64,000 nucleotides of DNA from Raphanus sativus (GCF_000801105.2 NC_079516.1:4526001-4590000); one strand, 5' to 3'; shown: positions 10,583-24,065, numbered from the stretch's first letter. Made by a program: numbers and translations. Notes: generated from the letters alone by a model not told the origin.

Positions 10583-10881
10583 AAAATGTAATTTTTTTTT
10601 TTTTTTTGTCGACCAGATTACAGACTCATGTGGACTCTGTAAACCAAACTGGTAGCTCTGTATCCATATGGACAGTAAACGACGACTGTTGCCTCACACC
10701 GCGTGCTAAGCTATCCACCTTTTTGTTTTGTGTCCTTGATATATGAATAATCTCCGAGCTGTGAAAACTTCTTTTGAGACTTCTGATGCCTTCTAAATAA
10801 TTTGCAAACGCCGGTCACTCTTCTGATTCCGAAACCATCTTCACCAATTGAGAACAATCCGTTGCAAAAAAATGTAATTTT
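10583..10881 (-). mobile_element. 5'-truncated LINE fragment (RNase H end) with target duplication
   Basis: On the minus strand, about 10860 to 10625 encodes DCSQLVKMVSESEE, then a TGA where Trp is expected, then PAFANYLEGIRSLKRSFHSS, IIHISRTQNKKVDSLARG and HMDTELPVWFTEST with a stop. This is the RNase H-like C-terminal domain of plant LINEs. The T-run at 10591-10607 is the element's poly-A tail. A 13-base direct repeat AAAATGTAATTTT flanks it at 10583-10595 and 10869-10881, so the insertion is complete but strongly 5'-truncated. Confidence 0.85.
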
Positions 10882-13407
10882 CCTAAATCGAAAAACGGAT
10901 CTAAAATGTTTTATAATTACTTATAATAAAAAAACGAAAAGTAATTTTCCTAAACCCTATTGGACTACATAATTATATAGAAAACATATTTTTTCTAAAC
11001 CGGAAAGGTATACCATATTTTATATGGAAAAAATAATATTCTGTTATTTTAGTTCTGACTACTTTGTTAGTAAAATCTTGACAATCTAGCAACAAAATAC
11101 GAATTTCTTGGGGTTGGTATAGTTAACAAATAATAAATATATAATTCTCAAAATTGGTAATTAGTAACGAATTGAACACAAGGTTAAAGTTTTGCAGAAA
11201 AAGTTTTTATCATCCCTTAGGCCAAGAAAGTGAAAGATGTGTGAATATATACTCGTGATAAATCATTTAATTCGCTTTATATCTAATCCAATTATCAACA
11301 GCTGGTCAATATAATTAATTAATATTTTATTTTGACAAATGATTTCATAATTAATTATTATTGCTTTTCTGAAAGAAGGTAATCATATGTTTTAGAGTGG
11401 ATAAACTGTTGGTGTTGTTATGATTAAAGTTACAATTAGACAATAGTTGATCACTCGACATTTTCCACATTAAATATACTATATTTTGTGTATATGTGTA
11501 GTGATACTATGTTTTCATTTTCTCAATAAACTAATTATGTAGAAATATATTTATATGCTTAGTGATAGGACTACACAACTACTTCATCTATTTTAAATTG
11601 AAGGACTTAAAAAAATGTTTAGTGGATCTTCTTAACTTTAAAAAGCACATCCTAATTTGTTTATTAAAGTATATTTGATTATTTTCTATCAAAAACTGAA
11701 GATTTTTATTTTGTTGTCGTCAAAATTGAGATTTTTGTTTTAGACCAAAGATTCATTTTACTGTTGAGTGACACGCACGTAGATTAAGGAGGGAGAGCAC
11801 GACAAACCGAATATATATAGGAAGAAGAGATTTAGGAGTCACGTGTGCACGTGATCGTGTGTAGGCGTGTCAATTACACAAAACAGAATAAAAAAGCAGC
11901 GCGTGAAGTATGTAGGTGCTTGAAATTAAGAAAATAGAAAAATAGGAACAGAGAGTTGGTCTGTTCGGTCTGAAATTCTGAAGAGTCTTTGTTTCGCATT
12001 GACCAACTCTGATCTTTATTAACTGTTATCTTTTGTGATAACCAGAGAGTCAGAAACAAGAGTGAAGAGTAGGTGTATTAATTTACTGACATACGTGAAT
12101 TAAGGAATGGTGATTTAAATAAAATAAGCTTATCTTAGTTTGCTAAATTTGAAAGAAAAAAAAATTAAACGGCTGCATATTTTATGATCTTATTTTTATG
12201 GTAACTAAAATGCTAGTATGTTTTTCAAAGAATTGATGAAAGTAATTGATGCAAAGGAAAATTACTAGGCATGCAGTATCAATTTATTCGTTTCTTTTCG
12301 GTTAGAGTATTTTCAATTTAGATTTATTCAGTTCGGCTTCTGGTAAATTTTTACTTTTATTTTCAAAAATTTTAATTTTCGATTTTATTCGATATAATTT
12401 TTTAGAAAACAGATATTTATGGTTAAGTTCAAGTATTTTTGATTTTTTAATCAAAAAAGTGAACCAGAAACTGAATCATTTTCAAAACCTTACCAAACCA
12501 AATCGAATTCATAATCAAAACCAAACCAAAAACTAAAAAATTTCGGCTCGGTTTGGTTGGTCCGGTTCTGAGAAAATCCACCGGCCTAACAATATGTTAA
12601 GGCGGAGACTATGGTTGGCTCCTCCTACTTATGATACTTCTTTCGGTTTTCTCGGTTGTTTAAACTGGGATTGCTCGGAATGATTATAGTTTACATGGGT
12701 CATTAAATGGGCTTAAGCTGGGATAGCTCTAGTTGATTTAACCTGGGGCCCGGATTGTTGTATTTGACTGGGATCACGAACTGGGTCAATTCTGTCCGAA
12801 TGGTTTCAATTATTCATGCAAGAATCAAGTGTTGGGGGTCTATATTTACAATTACATTAGTGTGAAATAAAAGACTGCCTAATAACTATACGAGGCTCTC
12901 TTATTTATATGCTGAGCTGCTGCTGCTGCTGCTTACCAGGTTCGATAAGGACCTCAATAAAGAAGCTGCCATGAAAGTTATCGACCTTGAAGAATCGTGA
13001 GTACATTTTCTATTATACTTATTTCTCTCGTTTTATCTATGCACTTCTCTTACTCTACTGGGTAATATAATGTATGCTGTCTAATAAGTCGAGTAGTTAC
13101 ATTTTGTAATTATATGTATTATTGTATGTTACTTGTTCATGATTCTCAAAGGCTATAAGGATAATATTTTTATCTATTGTTTCCACTAGAAAAACAGACC
13201 AGTTAGCTTTTCCTGAGAATACCATCATCATCAGTTATATTTCCTTGCTAACCTTCTTTCTTGAAAGTTTGATCAGTAAGAAATTACATGTAATAATTAT
13301 CATACTATACAACTCCTATGAAAACCCACGTCTTTTAGAATATTCCAATTCTCAATCACGCAACTTCCTTAAGGATCCGTGTAACAACATAGCTACAACC
13401 AAGTATA
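10882..13407. other. AT-rich intergenic DNA, no gene supported
   Basis: No confident gene. A short coding-like patch near 12910-12998 (a CTG run, then 'TRFDKDLNKEAAMKVIDLEES' ending in TGA and partly in a GT context) could be an exon scrap, but no partner exon or family was recognised. G/C-richer text at 12540-12830 is likewise unassigned. Confidence 0.4.
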
Positions 13408-14117
13408 TTATCTCTTGAGGATGAGATTTTTGTTAAAAATAATAAAGAGCATACATAAACGCATTACATATACAAATATACGCAGACACTGACACACACA
13501 CACATAAAAAAAACACAAAGATAAGAGATTAGAGCTTTTACCTAAGTAAGCTGCAAGAAGAGACAAGAAAAAAGCAATGACAACTTCCATACGCATCAGA
13601 AGAATAGTCAATACTACAAAATAAAAAACGTTACTCCGACATGATCGATACATGCATTAAATAATTTTACATTATACATTCTTGCATTCACAAGAAATAT
13701 TTATATAAGAAATTACCAACCTGCTTTGGAAATGAAGAAAAGTAAACGACGAATGAAGGGGTAAGCTTGATCAAGTCCTCTTTTAGTAATCGAATGGTCG
13801 AGATAATCCTTAACCGGAAAACTCGCAAGCAGCGTAAGAAACGCTATCGGTTGCTTATACAGAGAGATCAAGAAAAAGACAACGAAGACAGAGATGTAGT
13901 TTCCTATGAAGTGTCTGACATTTTCTTGAATTCTTTCCGTTGCGTCCGACTCTGACGCCGGGAACGAGTAGATTTCGGTTCCACCGCAGAAAACGCTAAA
14001 CGGCGGGGGGTTGGCATTGACATCATCCGTTGTTAGTTTACGGAATGGGTTGGCTTTGAGGAGGGACAGGAGAATCCTCGCTCGTGAACTTACAGTTCGT
14101 TTCTCACTGTTTTGCAT
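13408..14117 (-). CDS. PRA1-family (prenylated Rab acceptor-like) membrane protein, 3' end uncertain
   Basis: Exon 1 is 14117-13721 and exon 2 is 13613-13542, joined at good GT-AG sites with continuous frame. The first 132 residues contain ESDATERIQENVRHFIGNYI followed by hydrophobic VFVVFFLISLYKQPIAFLTL, which resembles the PRA1 domain (a charged stretch, then paired membrane helices). Exon 2 adds a further hydrophobic segment, TILLMRMEVVIAFFLSLLAA. PRA1 proteins sit in ER, Golgi and endosomal membranes and help Rab GTPase trafficking. The C-terminus is unclear: the exon-2 frame can read on to a stop at 13408, or splice at 13541 to an exon at 13488 across an intron of about 53 bases, which is short for plants. 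The subfamily is not recognised. Confidence 0.6.
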
Positions 14118-16656
14118 TGTGCTAGTTTATGTCTTGTTTTTTTTGGTAATATCTTGATCGTTATATATAGTGAGGAGTTACAATTGGTTCATTCATGTTT
14201 TAGCACCTATGTTACAATTTATTCATCGATAGAATAAGCACGTATGCTAAGTTTTTATTGTTAAGGTTTACGTGGAAGGTGATTGTTAATTACGAATCTA
14301 TGCACTTAATAGGCTAACACATTGCGTATTTCAAACCTAATGTGATAGTAACATGCAATTAATTTGATTAGAAAGATTACACAGTATATCTATGTCATTT
14401 AATTATGTTTGGGCTTTTATTTGTTTCCCTAATGAAACAAATCGATCTAAACTTTCAGCTCTATAATCGAGAAAATTTCATAAAAATGTTTCAACTTAAT
14501 TTGGATAAGTTTTTAGTACAAAAATTTCCCCCTATCCAATTCAGTACTTAACTAATTATTTTTCTCAATTTAATATATAAACTTTTAAAATTGTGCCCAT
14601 TTTAAAACTCAAAGTTGTGTTTATTTTAAGCAAAATATTTTTAACTTTCAAATGAAACTAAAACCTCCAATTTTTTTTTTTAAAAAATGTATTTAAAATT
14701 TCATTGTAAGTTTTAGAAATAAAATTAACTAAATTGTGGATAATCTTAAATTGTGTGATGAAATTTTTAAATTTTAAATATCAAATTTAGTTTTTAAAAT
14801 AGAAAACATTTTTTTCCTTCAAACTTAAGTTTTCTAAATTTTGAAAAGTTTCCATAATTTAGTTATTTTGTATTTAAAACTTAAATAAAAATAAAAATGT
14901 ATTAATATTTTTTTTTAGATTTTGGAGATTCTTAAATTTTGATTGAATTCTATTACTCCTTCCATTTCATTTTATTTGTCATTTTAGATTTATATATGTA
15001 TACACGTATATTAATAAATATTTAAATTTGTATGTTTTCAAAATAAAAATATTATCATCTAAGCATATTTCAACCTAAAACGATTTTTAGATTTTTTATT
15101 ATACAACGACAAATTAAACTCAAAAGGAAAAAATAATATTTTGATTAAATAAACATACTATAATTGGATATTAAAATGGACACATAAAATTTTATGTATT
15201 AAAATGAGTAAAATAGTTAGAATAATTGCACTTCCTACCCACCAAACTCACCATATTTGCATTCCACACACTAAATCCCCCAAATTTTCTATGGTAAATC
15301 CCTAATATCCAACTTTTTCAGGATTTTGAGCAAATTCATTCAAATAGTTAATTAAGATAATAAATTTAACAGTGGAAAATCTTGAATATCAAAAAAAAAT
15401 TAATAAAATTTAGGATCTGACTGGTAAAAGTTATAGCTTTAAATTTTTTATGTGTACCTATCAACTTTTTGACATAGTTTTAGATTTTATGGCTCTAGAT
15501 GTTTGGTTAAAAGATCTTAGCTGTAGATTTTTTTAAAAGACATGATTGGTATACATGAGCTATAGATTAATATTATTTAATGCACTTAACAGTTAACACT
15601 ATATAAAAATATAAATTAAATTTTGAACTAATCTAATTTTATTGAATAAAGAAAAATGATAGTTCTTAAAAGTTTCATAAAATAAATTAATAATCTTTTA
15701 GAATTTTGTAATATTTTTTTTGCATAATTAAATCAGTCTGTAATCAAACTAGTGCGACTGGAAAACCTATTTTATACTCAAATAAATATGACTTTATTCA
15801 CTACCATGACTTTATTCATTCAATAAAAGTTAAATGAAATGTAACCTTTTTGGAAAGCTAATATAATTTAACTTTAGAAATTTGGATTTCTAAACTCTTT
15901 CTAAAGCACTTCCACAGACGTTTTTTTCTAAATTACTGTAAACATAGAAATGTTAGTAAAGCATAATTGCTTTAGAATTATTGATTTAGATTTAAAATTA
16001 CATGTGTACAGTACTCACAGTTTTTACCAATCACCACCTTAATTGGAGCATTCCTTCTGAAATTTTCCCGTATAATATTCTTTTTATTGAAATGTTAACT
16101 TTATAAATGTTTGGTTTCCTTATTCAAAACTTATGTGACCTTTTTTTTTTTGAAACTGAACTTATGTGACCTTTTCGTACCGAATGATTCGGTATAATTA
16201 GAAATGGGACGTTAAATAATTATTAAGAAAAACTTCAGTAATTATATAATTCGTATTATTATTTTTATGGAAAAAAAAACGAGTGAATGTGAAATGTGGC
16301 TAGTGTGTGAAGGGCGGCGATAAAACTTCGAAAACGCCAAATTGCATAATTCTTTCTTTATTAAATTAATGAAAACGAGATGACGGCGTTATTGTAAATG
16401 TCAAGACGGACACGTGAACCCCCAATAAGCTCTCCTCGAAGTTTCATGGAAAAGACGATAGGTCAGCCGACCTGACATATCACCCAATAATCATAATATG
16501 CCGCGGCTAACGGCGCTTTGACAGTAACGGCAACCTCCCAAGTTACGATTTTTTATAATACAAAGATTTATCATTTCCTGTTTAATGAGTGAATCACGAT
16601 TCAGGGAGAAAAATGCGTTTTCCAGACAACTAAGAAATTGTCGCAATAGACAGATA
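14118..16656. other. AT-rich intergenic DNA with a decayed MITE
   Basis: No gene seen. Around 14955-15225 a block begins CTCCTTCCATTTCATTTTA and ends in ATTAAAATGAGTAAAAT; this is the eroded outline of a Stowaway-like MITE. The remainder is A/T homopolymer-rich. From about 16290 the base composition becomes more balanced, with no coding signal. Confidence 0.4.
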
Positions 16657-16895
16657 CTCCCTCCGTTTCATATTACATGTCGTTTTAACCTTATGCACAC
16701 AGATTAAGAAAACATTTAATTTTATATATTTCCAAAATAAAAACACTATTACCAATACACCTAACCATGTATCAACCAATAGAAAAATGGAAAAGAGAAT
16801 ATTATCAATAAATTTTGCATTGAAAACCGAAAACGATACTTATTTTGAAACAAAAAATTTCCTTTAGAACGACATATAATTTGAAACGGAGGGAT
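16657..16895. mobile_element. Stowaway-like MITE
   Basis: Terminal inverted repeats CTCCCTCCGTTTCATATTAC and its counterpart ending GAAACGGAGGGAT, flanked by TA on both sides (16655-16656 and 16896-16897). About 239 bases, no coding. The TIR start and TA duplication are the Tc1/mariner-Stowaway signature. Confidence 0.85.
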
Positions 16896-16897
16896 TA

Positions 16898-17361
16898 ATG
16901 ATTTTCAAAATTATTCAGACGATGATATTAAGAGAGACGAATAAATGAATAAGTGTTACGGTGTGTGCATATAAATATAGAATATACATAAATGGAATAA
17001 GTGGTCTTCGTTTGGTTTGCACTTTGCACTCTGCAGAGTTCCAATAAGGTGTTTTGTAGTACTAAGCATAACACGTGCCCGACGCGCCAACATAGCATTT
17101 GGACCAGACAGGGACCTGCTTCACGCGCGTCCGCACTATCACGTTACGGCATTTCGCAACGCCACCTGTCCCAAGCTTGGTAACATGTGTCCAGGTGAAG
17201 CAACTGTCGTGGCAGCTCCGCATTTGGTAAAACCTTCTTACAAAAACTCCTCCTTGTGTTATTCTCCTTCATGCGAACCCCTACATTTTACAGGACTAAT
17301 ATTTTATGTGGTGCAAATGTTTTTTTTTTCTGAAGGATTTGTATGTGGTGCAAATGTTATG
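16898..17361. other. Intergenic DNA with balanced base composition, no gene assigned
   Basis: Plus-strand frames of up to 120 residues exist here but show no recognised domain. A CACGTG (G-box core) occurs near 17072. It may be a promoter or gene remnant cut off by the following retroposon; this is not supported further. Confidence 0.35.
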
Positions 17362-18194
17362 AAGCTCTCGGATGGTTGACGCTACTAATTTAATTTAACA
17401 CTAGTAGTAGTTATCCAACTTCAATCGCTCTCCCTTCTCTCTAGGCTTTTCGATTTGATTCCGCCGCTTCCTGACCGGCGTCGGTGGGCTTTCTCAGCCA
17501 CGATGCCGGTCGGGCCCTCTGTTCTCGCGCTCTTCTCTGGTTCGGTGTAAACCGACCGGCTCTTGCTTCCAGCGACGATACACTTAGTCGTCTGGCTTTT
17601 TGTCTCCGGCGTTCTTCCTTTTCCCTTCGGTAACGGACGGTCGGCTTATCTCCGCGGTACATAGCTAGTAGGTGTAGTCGGCGGCTTTATGTTTTCTGGT
17701 TCTGATCCTCGGTCTGGGGATTCTCGATGGCGTGACTCTCTCCTCTCTATGATAATGAATCGGATATGTCCAACGGATGAGATCTCGGGATTGACATGTT
17801 GATGCTCGTCGTTTGAAGGATATTAGGAGGAGGATGGGGTGCGACGCTTACAATTCCGGTGTCATTCCGGCGAAAACGGTGGTGTTTTCGGCCGTTCCGG
17901 CGTTGTCTGGGTGTGTGGGTCACGGTGAGTGACGAGGTGACGCGTGGCTCGGTGAGATGGGAGATCTCAACACGTGGGCGCCCTTCCGCTGCGGTGTGAC
18001 GTGTGGCGTGTTTAGGGTTGCGGGTTCCTTTAGTGGGCTAGGTTTACAAGCCCGTTTACTGTTTGTTTTATTACTGGCCCTGTTTGTTTTTTGGGCTTTA
18101 GTTTATGTTTGTTTGTATTTGGTTTTTTCCAGTGAGCTTAGTCCCTTATAATAAAATATAGATGGCAAAAAAAAAAAAAAAAAGCTCTCGGATG
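17362..18194 (+). mobile_element. GC-rich poly-A retroposon with 13-bp target duplication
   Basis: A body of about 807 bases, much more GC-rich than its surroundings, ends in a run of about 16 A (18166-18181). AAGCTCTCGGATG occurs immediately before it (17362-17374) and immediately after the tail (18182-18194). This is the hallmark of non-LTR retroposition. No intact coding region is seen. Size, poly-A and composition recall the Sadhu retroposons of Arabidopsis, but family membership is only a suggestion. Confidence 0.8.
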
Positions 18195-18332
18195 ATTACG
18201 GCTCTATCGTTAAAATAAAAATTATAAAAAACTTTAATTTAACATTGCCTAACATCAAAAAAAAAATTAACATTGCCGACAGCTTCTGTCTCCTCATTTT
18301 AGAGGAGTTTTACAATTTTTTACTAAAAGATA

Positions 18333-18568
18333 CTCCTCCGTTTCGAATTACTTATCGTTTTAAAATAGAATTTCCGTTTTAAAATAGTGTCGTTTTCGAT
18401 TTTCAATGTAAAATTATTGATAATATTCTTTACTCTATTTTGTAAATTGGTTAATATATAGTTAGGTGTATTGGTAATAGTGTTTTTATTTTGAAAATAT
18501 GTAAAATTAAATGTTTTCTAATCTGAGAGTATAAACCTAGAGCGACAAATAATATGAAACGGAAAGAG
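18333..18568. mobile_element. Stowaway-like MITE, second copy
   Basis: Starts CTCCTCCGTTTCGAATTAC and ends AATATGAAACGGAAAGAG; flanked by TA at 18331-18332 and 18569-18570. About 236 bases, no coding. Related to the copy at 16657 but with more changes in the termini. Confidence 0.75.
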
Positions 18569-18570
18569 TA

Positions 18571-20692
18571 ACTTTTAATTCTTTTAAATTTTAAAAGAGT
18601 GAAAAATACATCTTTAAATTTGTGTGTGCAATGTCTTCTCTTTGAGAAACTATTTATTTTTTTCATTTTATTCTTTACACTTATATTTTATAATTGCATG
18701 AATAACTTTATATATATCATATTATAATATTTATCGTTATGTTTGAGATAATTTGAAAATCACCCTATTTGTGATTTCAAATTTGAAGAATACCTTTTTA
18801 TTTTTTTGAAATTACACTTTATTTTACATATAATAAAACACTTTTTTCCTGGTTTTATTTAGTAATTAATTTTTAATAGCTAAGTAATTAATAAACAATA
18901 TAACTAAAATTAAACTTCAAAATATTATTATTATCTGTGTGTTTGTAGCAAATAAACGTTTTTGACATGAAAAATATGTTCATGTTGACGATTCTTAGTA
19001 TATTTAGTAAAATAATGAATGAATTCAATCACACATTTTAAAACAGTGAAAAAAATACGTTTAAACCTTTTGTCAAAAAAAAAAAAGAAAAAATCAATAA
19101 GAAATTATCTGTAAGTCTGCACATAGAGTTCTTCTGTGATCTAGATTCACAAAGTTCATAAAAATACTCATTTCATTCCTAGATTGATGTGTGTTCGTCA
19201 GAGAAAAATACTATAAATAAATTGTAGAAAAATAGAAAATACATACCAATCCACCATTTACTTCTTATATTTTATATGGGTTTGTTCATGTGCATCCAAT
19301 CGTACATCGGAACCAAAGTCTTTCAATCAGAACAAGTGATTATGTAGTTATTAGTAAAACCTTCGTGTTATTGAATAATCGGGTTTGTTTTTCTTTAAAT
19401 CTTAAGAACAAGGATACGGAGAATTGTTTGAAATAAACTGAAAAAAGGTTTTGATGGGAAAGAAAAGCTGAAAATATGATTTGAGTCAATTTGCTGGAAA
19501 CCCAAAAAAAATTATGAAATTAGCATAGTATACATGATGAGACAACTTGCTCTCTAGCAATAAAAAGTACCATTGTATGGAATTTCAGGCATTCTTTAAA
19601 TATGGAGAAAGCTGTGTGTAGAAGAGCAAATTTCCATTTTTTTCAAATGTATATGGTTTCTAAATTATTTGTGTTTTTATTTACAAAATATTTAGAAGCT
19701 AAAATAAATATAAAGATTTTAATTGATAATTTGGTAATTTGAAGTACGAGTAAGTGTAGTTTTCCAAAGTATTATATAATGGTACATTTTTCAAAATATA
19801 TTTTTATATACAGGTATTTCTCCAAATTTCCTTTATATTTTCTTTAAAAATATTTGATTAAATGATTTATTAATATTTTATATATATTTTAATATATTTG
19901 ACTATATATTATACATTTTCTCAAAATTATTTTATTTTAGTAACGTTCAAATAGTATGTTCATTGATCTTTTAAAAATTTAATAAGAATAGTTAATGTTG
20001 ATAATATTAAGAACTAAAGTTTAAAATACTAGTTTTTCTAAAAAATGTTGAGAATGATTGTTGGAGTAACACCTCTTCATCCTTTTATTTTTGAGGATAT
20101 ATTCCTTTACAAATGAGAGGCTTGTTGCAGATGCCCTGAGTAAAATACCCATGAAACTGAGTTTTTTTCTATGTATGTTCTACTCTTGTATTCATACAAC
20201 AAAACTGTTTCTGTTTTATGAGAAAATCAGAGAAAACTAATTGTAAAGAAAATAACTTCTCCAAAATTAATCAATAAAACCCCAATGTTAAGTTTGAAAA
20301 CTTATTTAGAAACTGCACTTGTTGGATCTGTAATTAATAATCTGGGAGGTCTTAATTTTAATTTAGCATTCCATAAGTGGTTGGGTTACTTTTGAAAAAG
20401 TAATAAATCATGGGATTTGTAGTCGTTTTTTTTTTTTTGTTAAAGGATTTGGGATTGTAGTCGTAAAATACCAAAAGAAAGGGGAATAAATAAGTAATTC
20501 TGTCTTTTATGGTAAGTAATTTTGCCTAAAAGGATAAACATTTAAAAAAACATTTATAAATCTAGCATTTAATTAAAGAGAAAAATAACCAATAACAATC
20601 ACATTCTAATTTTTGTTTTCAATTTTATTTAAATTATTATTTTATCATATTATTTTTGTATTGGATTTTGAAAAACAATTTACATTGTGAAA
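18571..20692. other. Very AT-rich intergenic DNA, no gene seen
   Basis: Long A/T-dominated stretch with no coding signal, terminal repeats or RNA gene that could be supported. Confidence 0.5.
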
Positions 20693-20792
20693 NNNNNNNN
20701 NNNNNNNNNNNNNNNNNNNNNNNNNNNNNNNNNNNNNNNNNNNNNNNNNNNNNNNNNNNNNNNNNNNNNNNNNNNNNNNNNNNNNNNNNNNN
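20693..20792. other. Assembly gap (100 N)
   Basis: Exactly 100 consecutive N, the usual placeholder for a gap of unknown length. Distances across it are unreliable. Confidence 0.98.
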
Positions 20793-21295
20793 ATAAACGA
20801 TCGGTGGAATAAAAGCCGAAGCCAAAGTCCATCTTAAATGTTTAAAGATATATTTAAACATATATTAAACATAGTAATATGATTGAAAAAATGATAAAGA
20901 ATTAGAGATAACCCACTAAGCAAAACATGAGATTTTTATATATGTCAAAAAAAGAACATGAGACTCTTTCTCAATCTTCCTTTGCCAAGCCCGAGAGATC
21001 AATTTCTTTCTTGGTAAATTACTGTCTAGTTTAAACACATGCTATTTATAAATTTTCAAAAAAAAATGAAGAGTCCACATCATTTTAATTTAAAAGTTGT
21101 GTTTTCTGAAATAAAGAATCACAACTTTTCAATATAAATTGTCACATTCTTTCAATATAACAGTTATTAAAATAAAAAATACACTTTTTAATTGTTGAAA
21201 AACAAATAACCTTTCAACTTAAATGAAGTTCACAACCTTTGGAATTAATCAGGTTTGCTATTATTAGTAGATAAGTTTAGTTACATTTACATAAA
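20793..21295. other. AT-rich intergenic DNA after the gap, no gene seen
   Basis: No coding or repeat structure recognised between the gap and the start of the next Helitron. Confidence 0.45.
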
Positions 21296-21970
21296 TCTAT
21301 ACTATTGAAAGTACAAGCATGTTTTGGATTTTTACTCTTTTTACCCCTACCAAAGAACCTTCCTTTGTATTCATTAAGGATATTCTGGACATTCCTACGC
21401 TAAATTTCTTCTTAACTATTTTTTGATTTGTCATTAATCACTGGTTTCCTAATTTAATTTCGGCCTGCGATTATTTCTTTTGTTTGATACTGCATCGATT
21501 ATTTCCATGTTTGATACTGTTATTAACCACCGGTTTTTCTAATTCTAAAATATTAATTTTTGACAACAATCATTATCATTTAGAACGATTTTGAAAAATA
21601 TAAATATATTTAAAACAAATTTCCAACTTATGATCACCGAATTTGTCTTATCATTAGAAAAAATCACAATATTAAAAATACCGGGTTACAAACGGTAATT
21701 TCGTTCAACCGCAAGTCCGAGTCGGGTTTCAAAACACCGATCAAAACTATAAAACTGTTATATTGATTTATATTAAATATATCTAATTCAAAATTAAAAA
21801 CCTAAAAATACATGTACAATATAGTTTTAAACCGAATATAAACCCGGAATATAAAACACATATTGAGACGGGTTATATAAATGCATATACAAGACGGATT
21901 ATATAAATGTGATTATATAAATTTTCACCAAATATAAACCCGCGCTTTGAAAGCGCGGGTCAAAATCTAG
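21296..21970 (+). mobile_element. Non-autonomous Helitron on the plus strand
   Basis: Begins TCTATACTATTGAAAGTAC at 21296 and ends with the perfect hairpin CCCGCGCTTTGAAAGCGCGGG followed by TCAAAAT and CTAG at 21967-21970, then T. About 675 bases, AT-rich, without coding. The hairpin and its distance to CTAG match the minus-strand copies elsewhere in the window, while the 5' end is a different subfamily. Confidence 0.82.
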
Positions 21971-22290
21971 TTAGTTATTAAACAAAGAGTCATGATCTAT
22001 CATTTCCTAGAGTTGTGTCTTTACAACTAAGAGTTGTGTCTTTATAACTAAGAGTCATGTCTCTTCAACACAATGTTTGATCTCTATATAAGATCAAACA
22101 TATTTGTAAAACAGCGTGTGTGTATATACAACAATAAATTAATAAAGTTTAGTTTCTGTAAATACTCTGTTTTCTTCTTATAAAAACAGAGCACGTAATC
22201 TACATTCTTTTCCTAATACTGATTATCAGTAATTGTAATATTGACAATCAGAAGATTGTGATTAGGATAAAATCACCAAACACAATGTCA
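21971..22290 (+). mobile_element. Possible solo LTR or LTR fragment
   Basis: The stretch looks like a Copia-type LTR: repeated 'AGAGTTGTGTCTTTA' units in a U3-like part, a TATATAAG box near 22085, and AATAAA-like signals near 22132-22144. No internal domain, primer-binding site or second LTR was found, and the ends are not fixed. It directly abuts the Helitron end. Confidence 0.35.
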
Positions 22291-22577
22291 AACCGAGACA
22301 TCTGAAAATAAAACATCGCCATATCATTAAAAAAAAAAATCGCCATATCAGTTTCAACATCTAAATCTGTCTATTATCTGATTCCACGATCGAAACAATT
22401 ATTTTGGGGTTTCTGTAAGTCAAGGTTTTACTACAAGCTCCAGAGCCAACAAGACAAAGTAAGAATAAAACAAACCACCTCAAAAGTAAACGAAACAAAA
22501 CATAGCTAGCTAGTGATCAAATGATACACTCATACACATATGCATAGCTTTATTTATTTGCAGGGAATCAATCTGAT

Positions 22578-24065
22578 TTAGAGAGAGCAGTAAGCCTTGA
22601 GAGCAGATAAATCCCTCTTATGGGTATCGGACGTATTGGTGATGTTGAACTTAAAGTAAGCATCATAATTAAAAGGCTTATAGAGACGAGGATGTTCATC
22701 ATCAACAATCTCCTCAAGTGTATTTACCATCAGTCCTTCTTTGGGAAGCACGAACAGTCCAGCCACGTGCCGATCTTTCTTTCCGGTTATTACCACACGG
22801 TGATACGGAGGAAACACCCTACCATTCAGTAGTACCTACAAAGCCCATATAATGATGATGTTGATAGAATAATCAAAAGATGATTTTACATGATTGACAC
22901 TCAAGGAAGCTTAATCTTACATGAAGTGAAGCTCCGGCCATTACGAGGAAAGAAGAGTCTTGAGATGGCTTAGCTTGATCCACTCTTCACCATCTTTGGC
23001 TCTGATCTCCACGCCATCTACTACGTCATTTTGACAAAGTATTGTAAGGACATGGCTATCGATATGAGGGTTGAGGCCTGGCTGCTCCTCTTCGTTCTCG
23101 TCAAGCCCTCTATATTTGATGAGACCAAAGCGTTTCCTCGCTGAGTTAAGGTGCTCCTCGACGAGGTATTTCTCGAGACCGAAACTCTCCATGATCATCG
23201 TCCTCACCTTCACGTCTAGTGCTATTAAATTCACCGCGAATGACTGAACGTTATTGCTGCAAGAAAGAGAAAAAATGATACCAAAAAGAAAAATAGAGAT
23301 ACAAAATTTACAGAAGTATATATATTTCATCTATTTTGTATTAGAGTTTAATTATTTATTTCATCTATTTTGTTATTTTTCTGTTGGGCATAAATTCAAC
23401 TAGGAGTAATTCCAGATAAAAAGAAAAATAAGGGTATATTGAAACCCATACCCAAAACCCACCTCTTAATTCTAAAACCTAAATTTAGATTAGTTAATCC
23501 AAAATGTATAAATACATGTTTTACTCTTTAATAAAATCTTCTTGGTCCGTTTTCCTTTTTCGAGAGATATTTTTTTTGTGAAAATAAACTAAAAAGAGAT
23601 ATCAAAGAAATTTCTCAAAATTCAATTAGGAGTAATTACAGATAAAAAGAAAAACAAGGGCATATAGTTAAGAAAGAGAACCTGAAAGGTGACGTTGCCT
23701 TGAGGCCAAAGCTTGTAGGTTAATTCGTCGACAGTTTGAGGATTCTCTGCGTCACAGCCAATAGCCTCGTATAAAGGTAGAGTCGGATGCTGACCAGCGT
23801 ATCCTTTGTAGAGTTCGTCAGACTTTATTCTCAGTTTGGTTTCCAGAGGTAAATCGAAAAATTCTTCCGATGCCTCGAACAGTGCCTTCCGTAGCTCCAC
23901 AGAAGCTCCGTTGAGCAAGGCCTCGAAACATCCGTACTCTTCTAGGGCTGTTCGGACTTGGGCTCTCACCGATTCCCACTCTTGAGTTTCCGGTTTGAGG
24001 TTTGGAATCGAGAAGTCGATGACCGGAAGGGTTAGGTGAGATTGGGTATTCGAACTTATTGTCAT
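22578..24065 (-). pseudogene. AOP-like 2-oxoglutarate/Fe(II) dioxygenase, copy 1, frame-broken
   Basis: Three exons on the minus strand: 24065-23682, 23256-22921, 22835-22578. The N-terminal DIOX_N part starts MTISSNTQSHLTLPVIDFSI. The catalytic core keeps the iron ligands H and D in NPHIDSH, a later His in PYHRV, and KKDRHVAGLF. It resembles the At1g52790-At1g52820 group, relatives of the glucosinolate AOP enzymes. Two disruptions are visible: one extra T just before the exon-1 donor (about 23685) puts exon 2 out of frame and at once into TAA, and one A is missing in the lysine codon of EEWIK at 22975-22976, giving a stop 11 codons later. Both relative to copy 2 and the family pattern. Exon 3 to the stop is clean, so the damage looks recent. 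Confidence 0.8.

Noticed and set aside
12910..12998. A short coding-like patch after a CTG run as an exon
   Set aside because: No partner exon, no recognised family and no good acceptor; left as intergenic.
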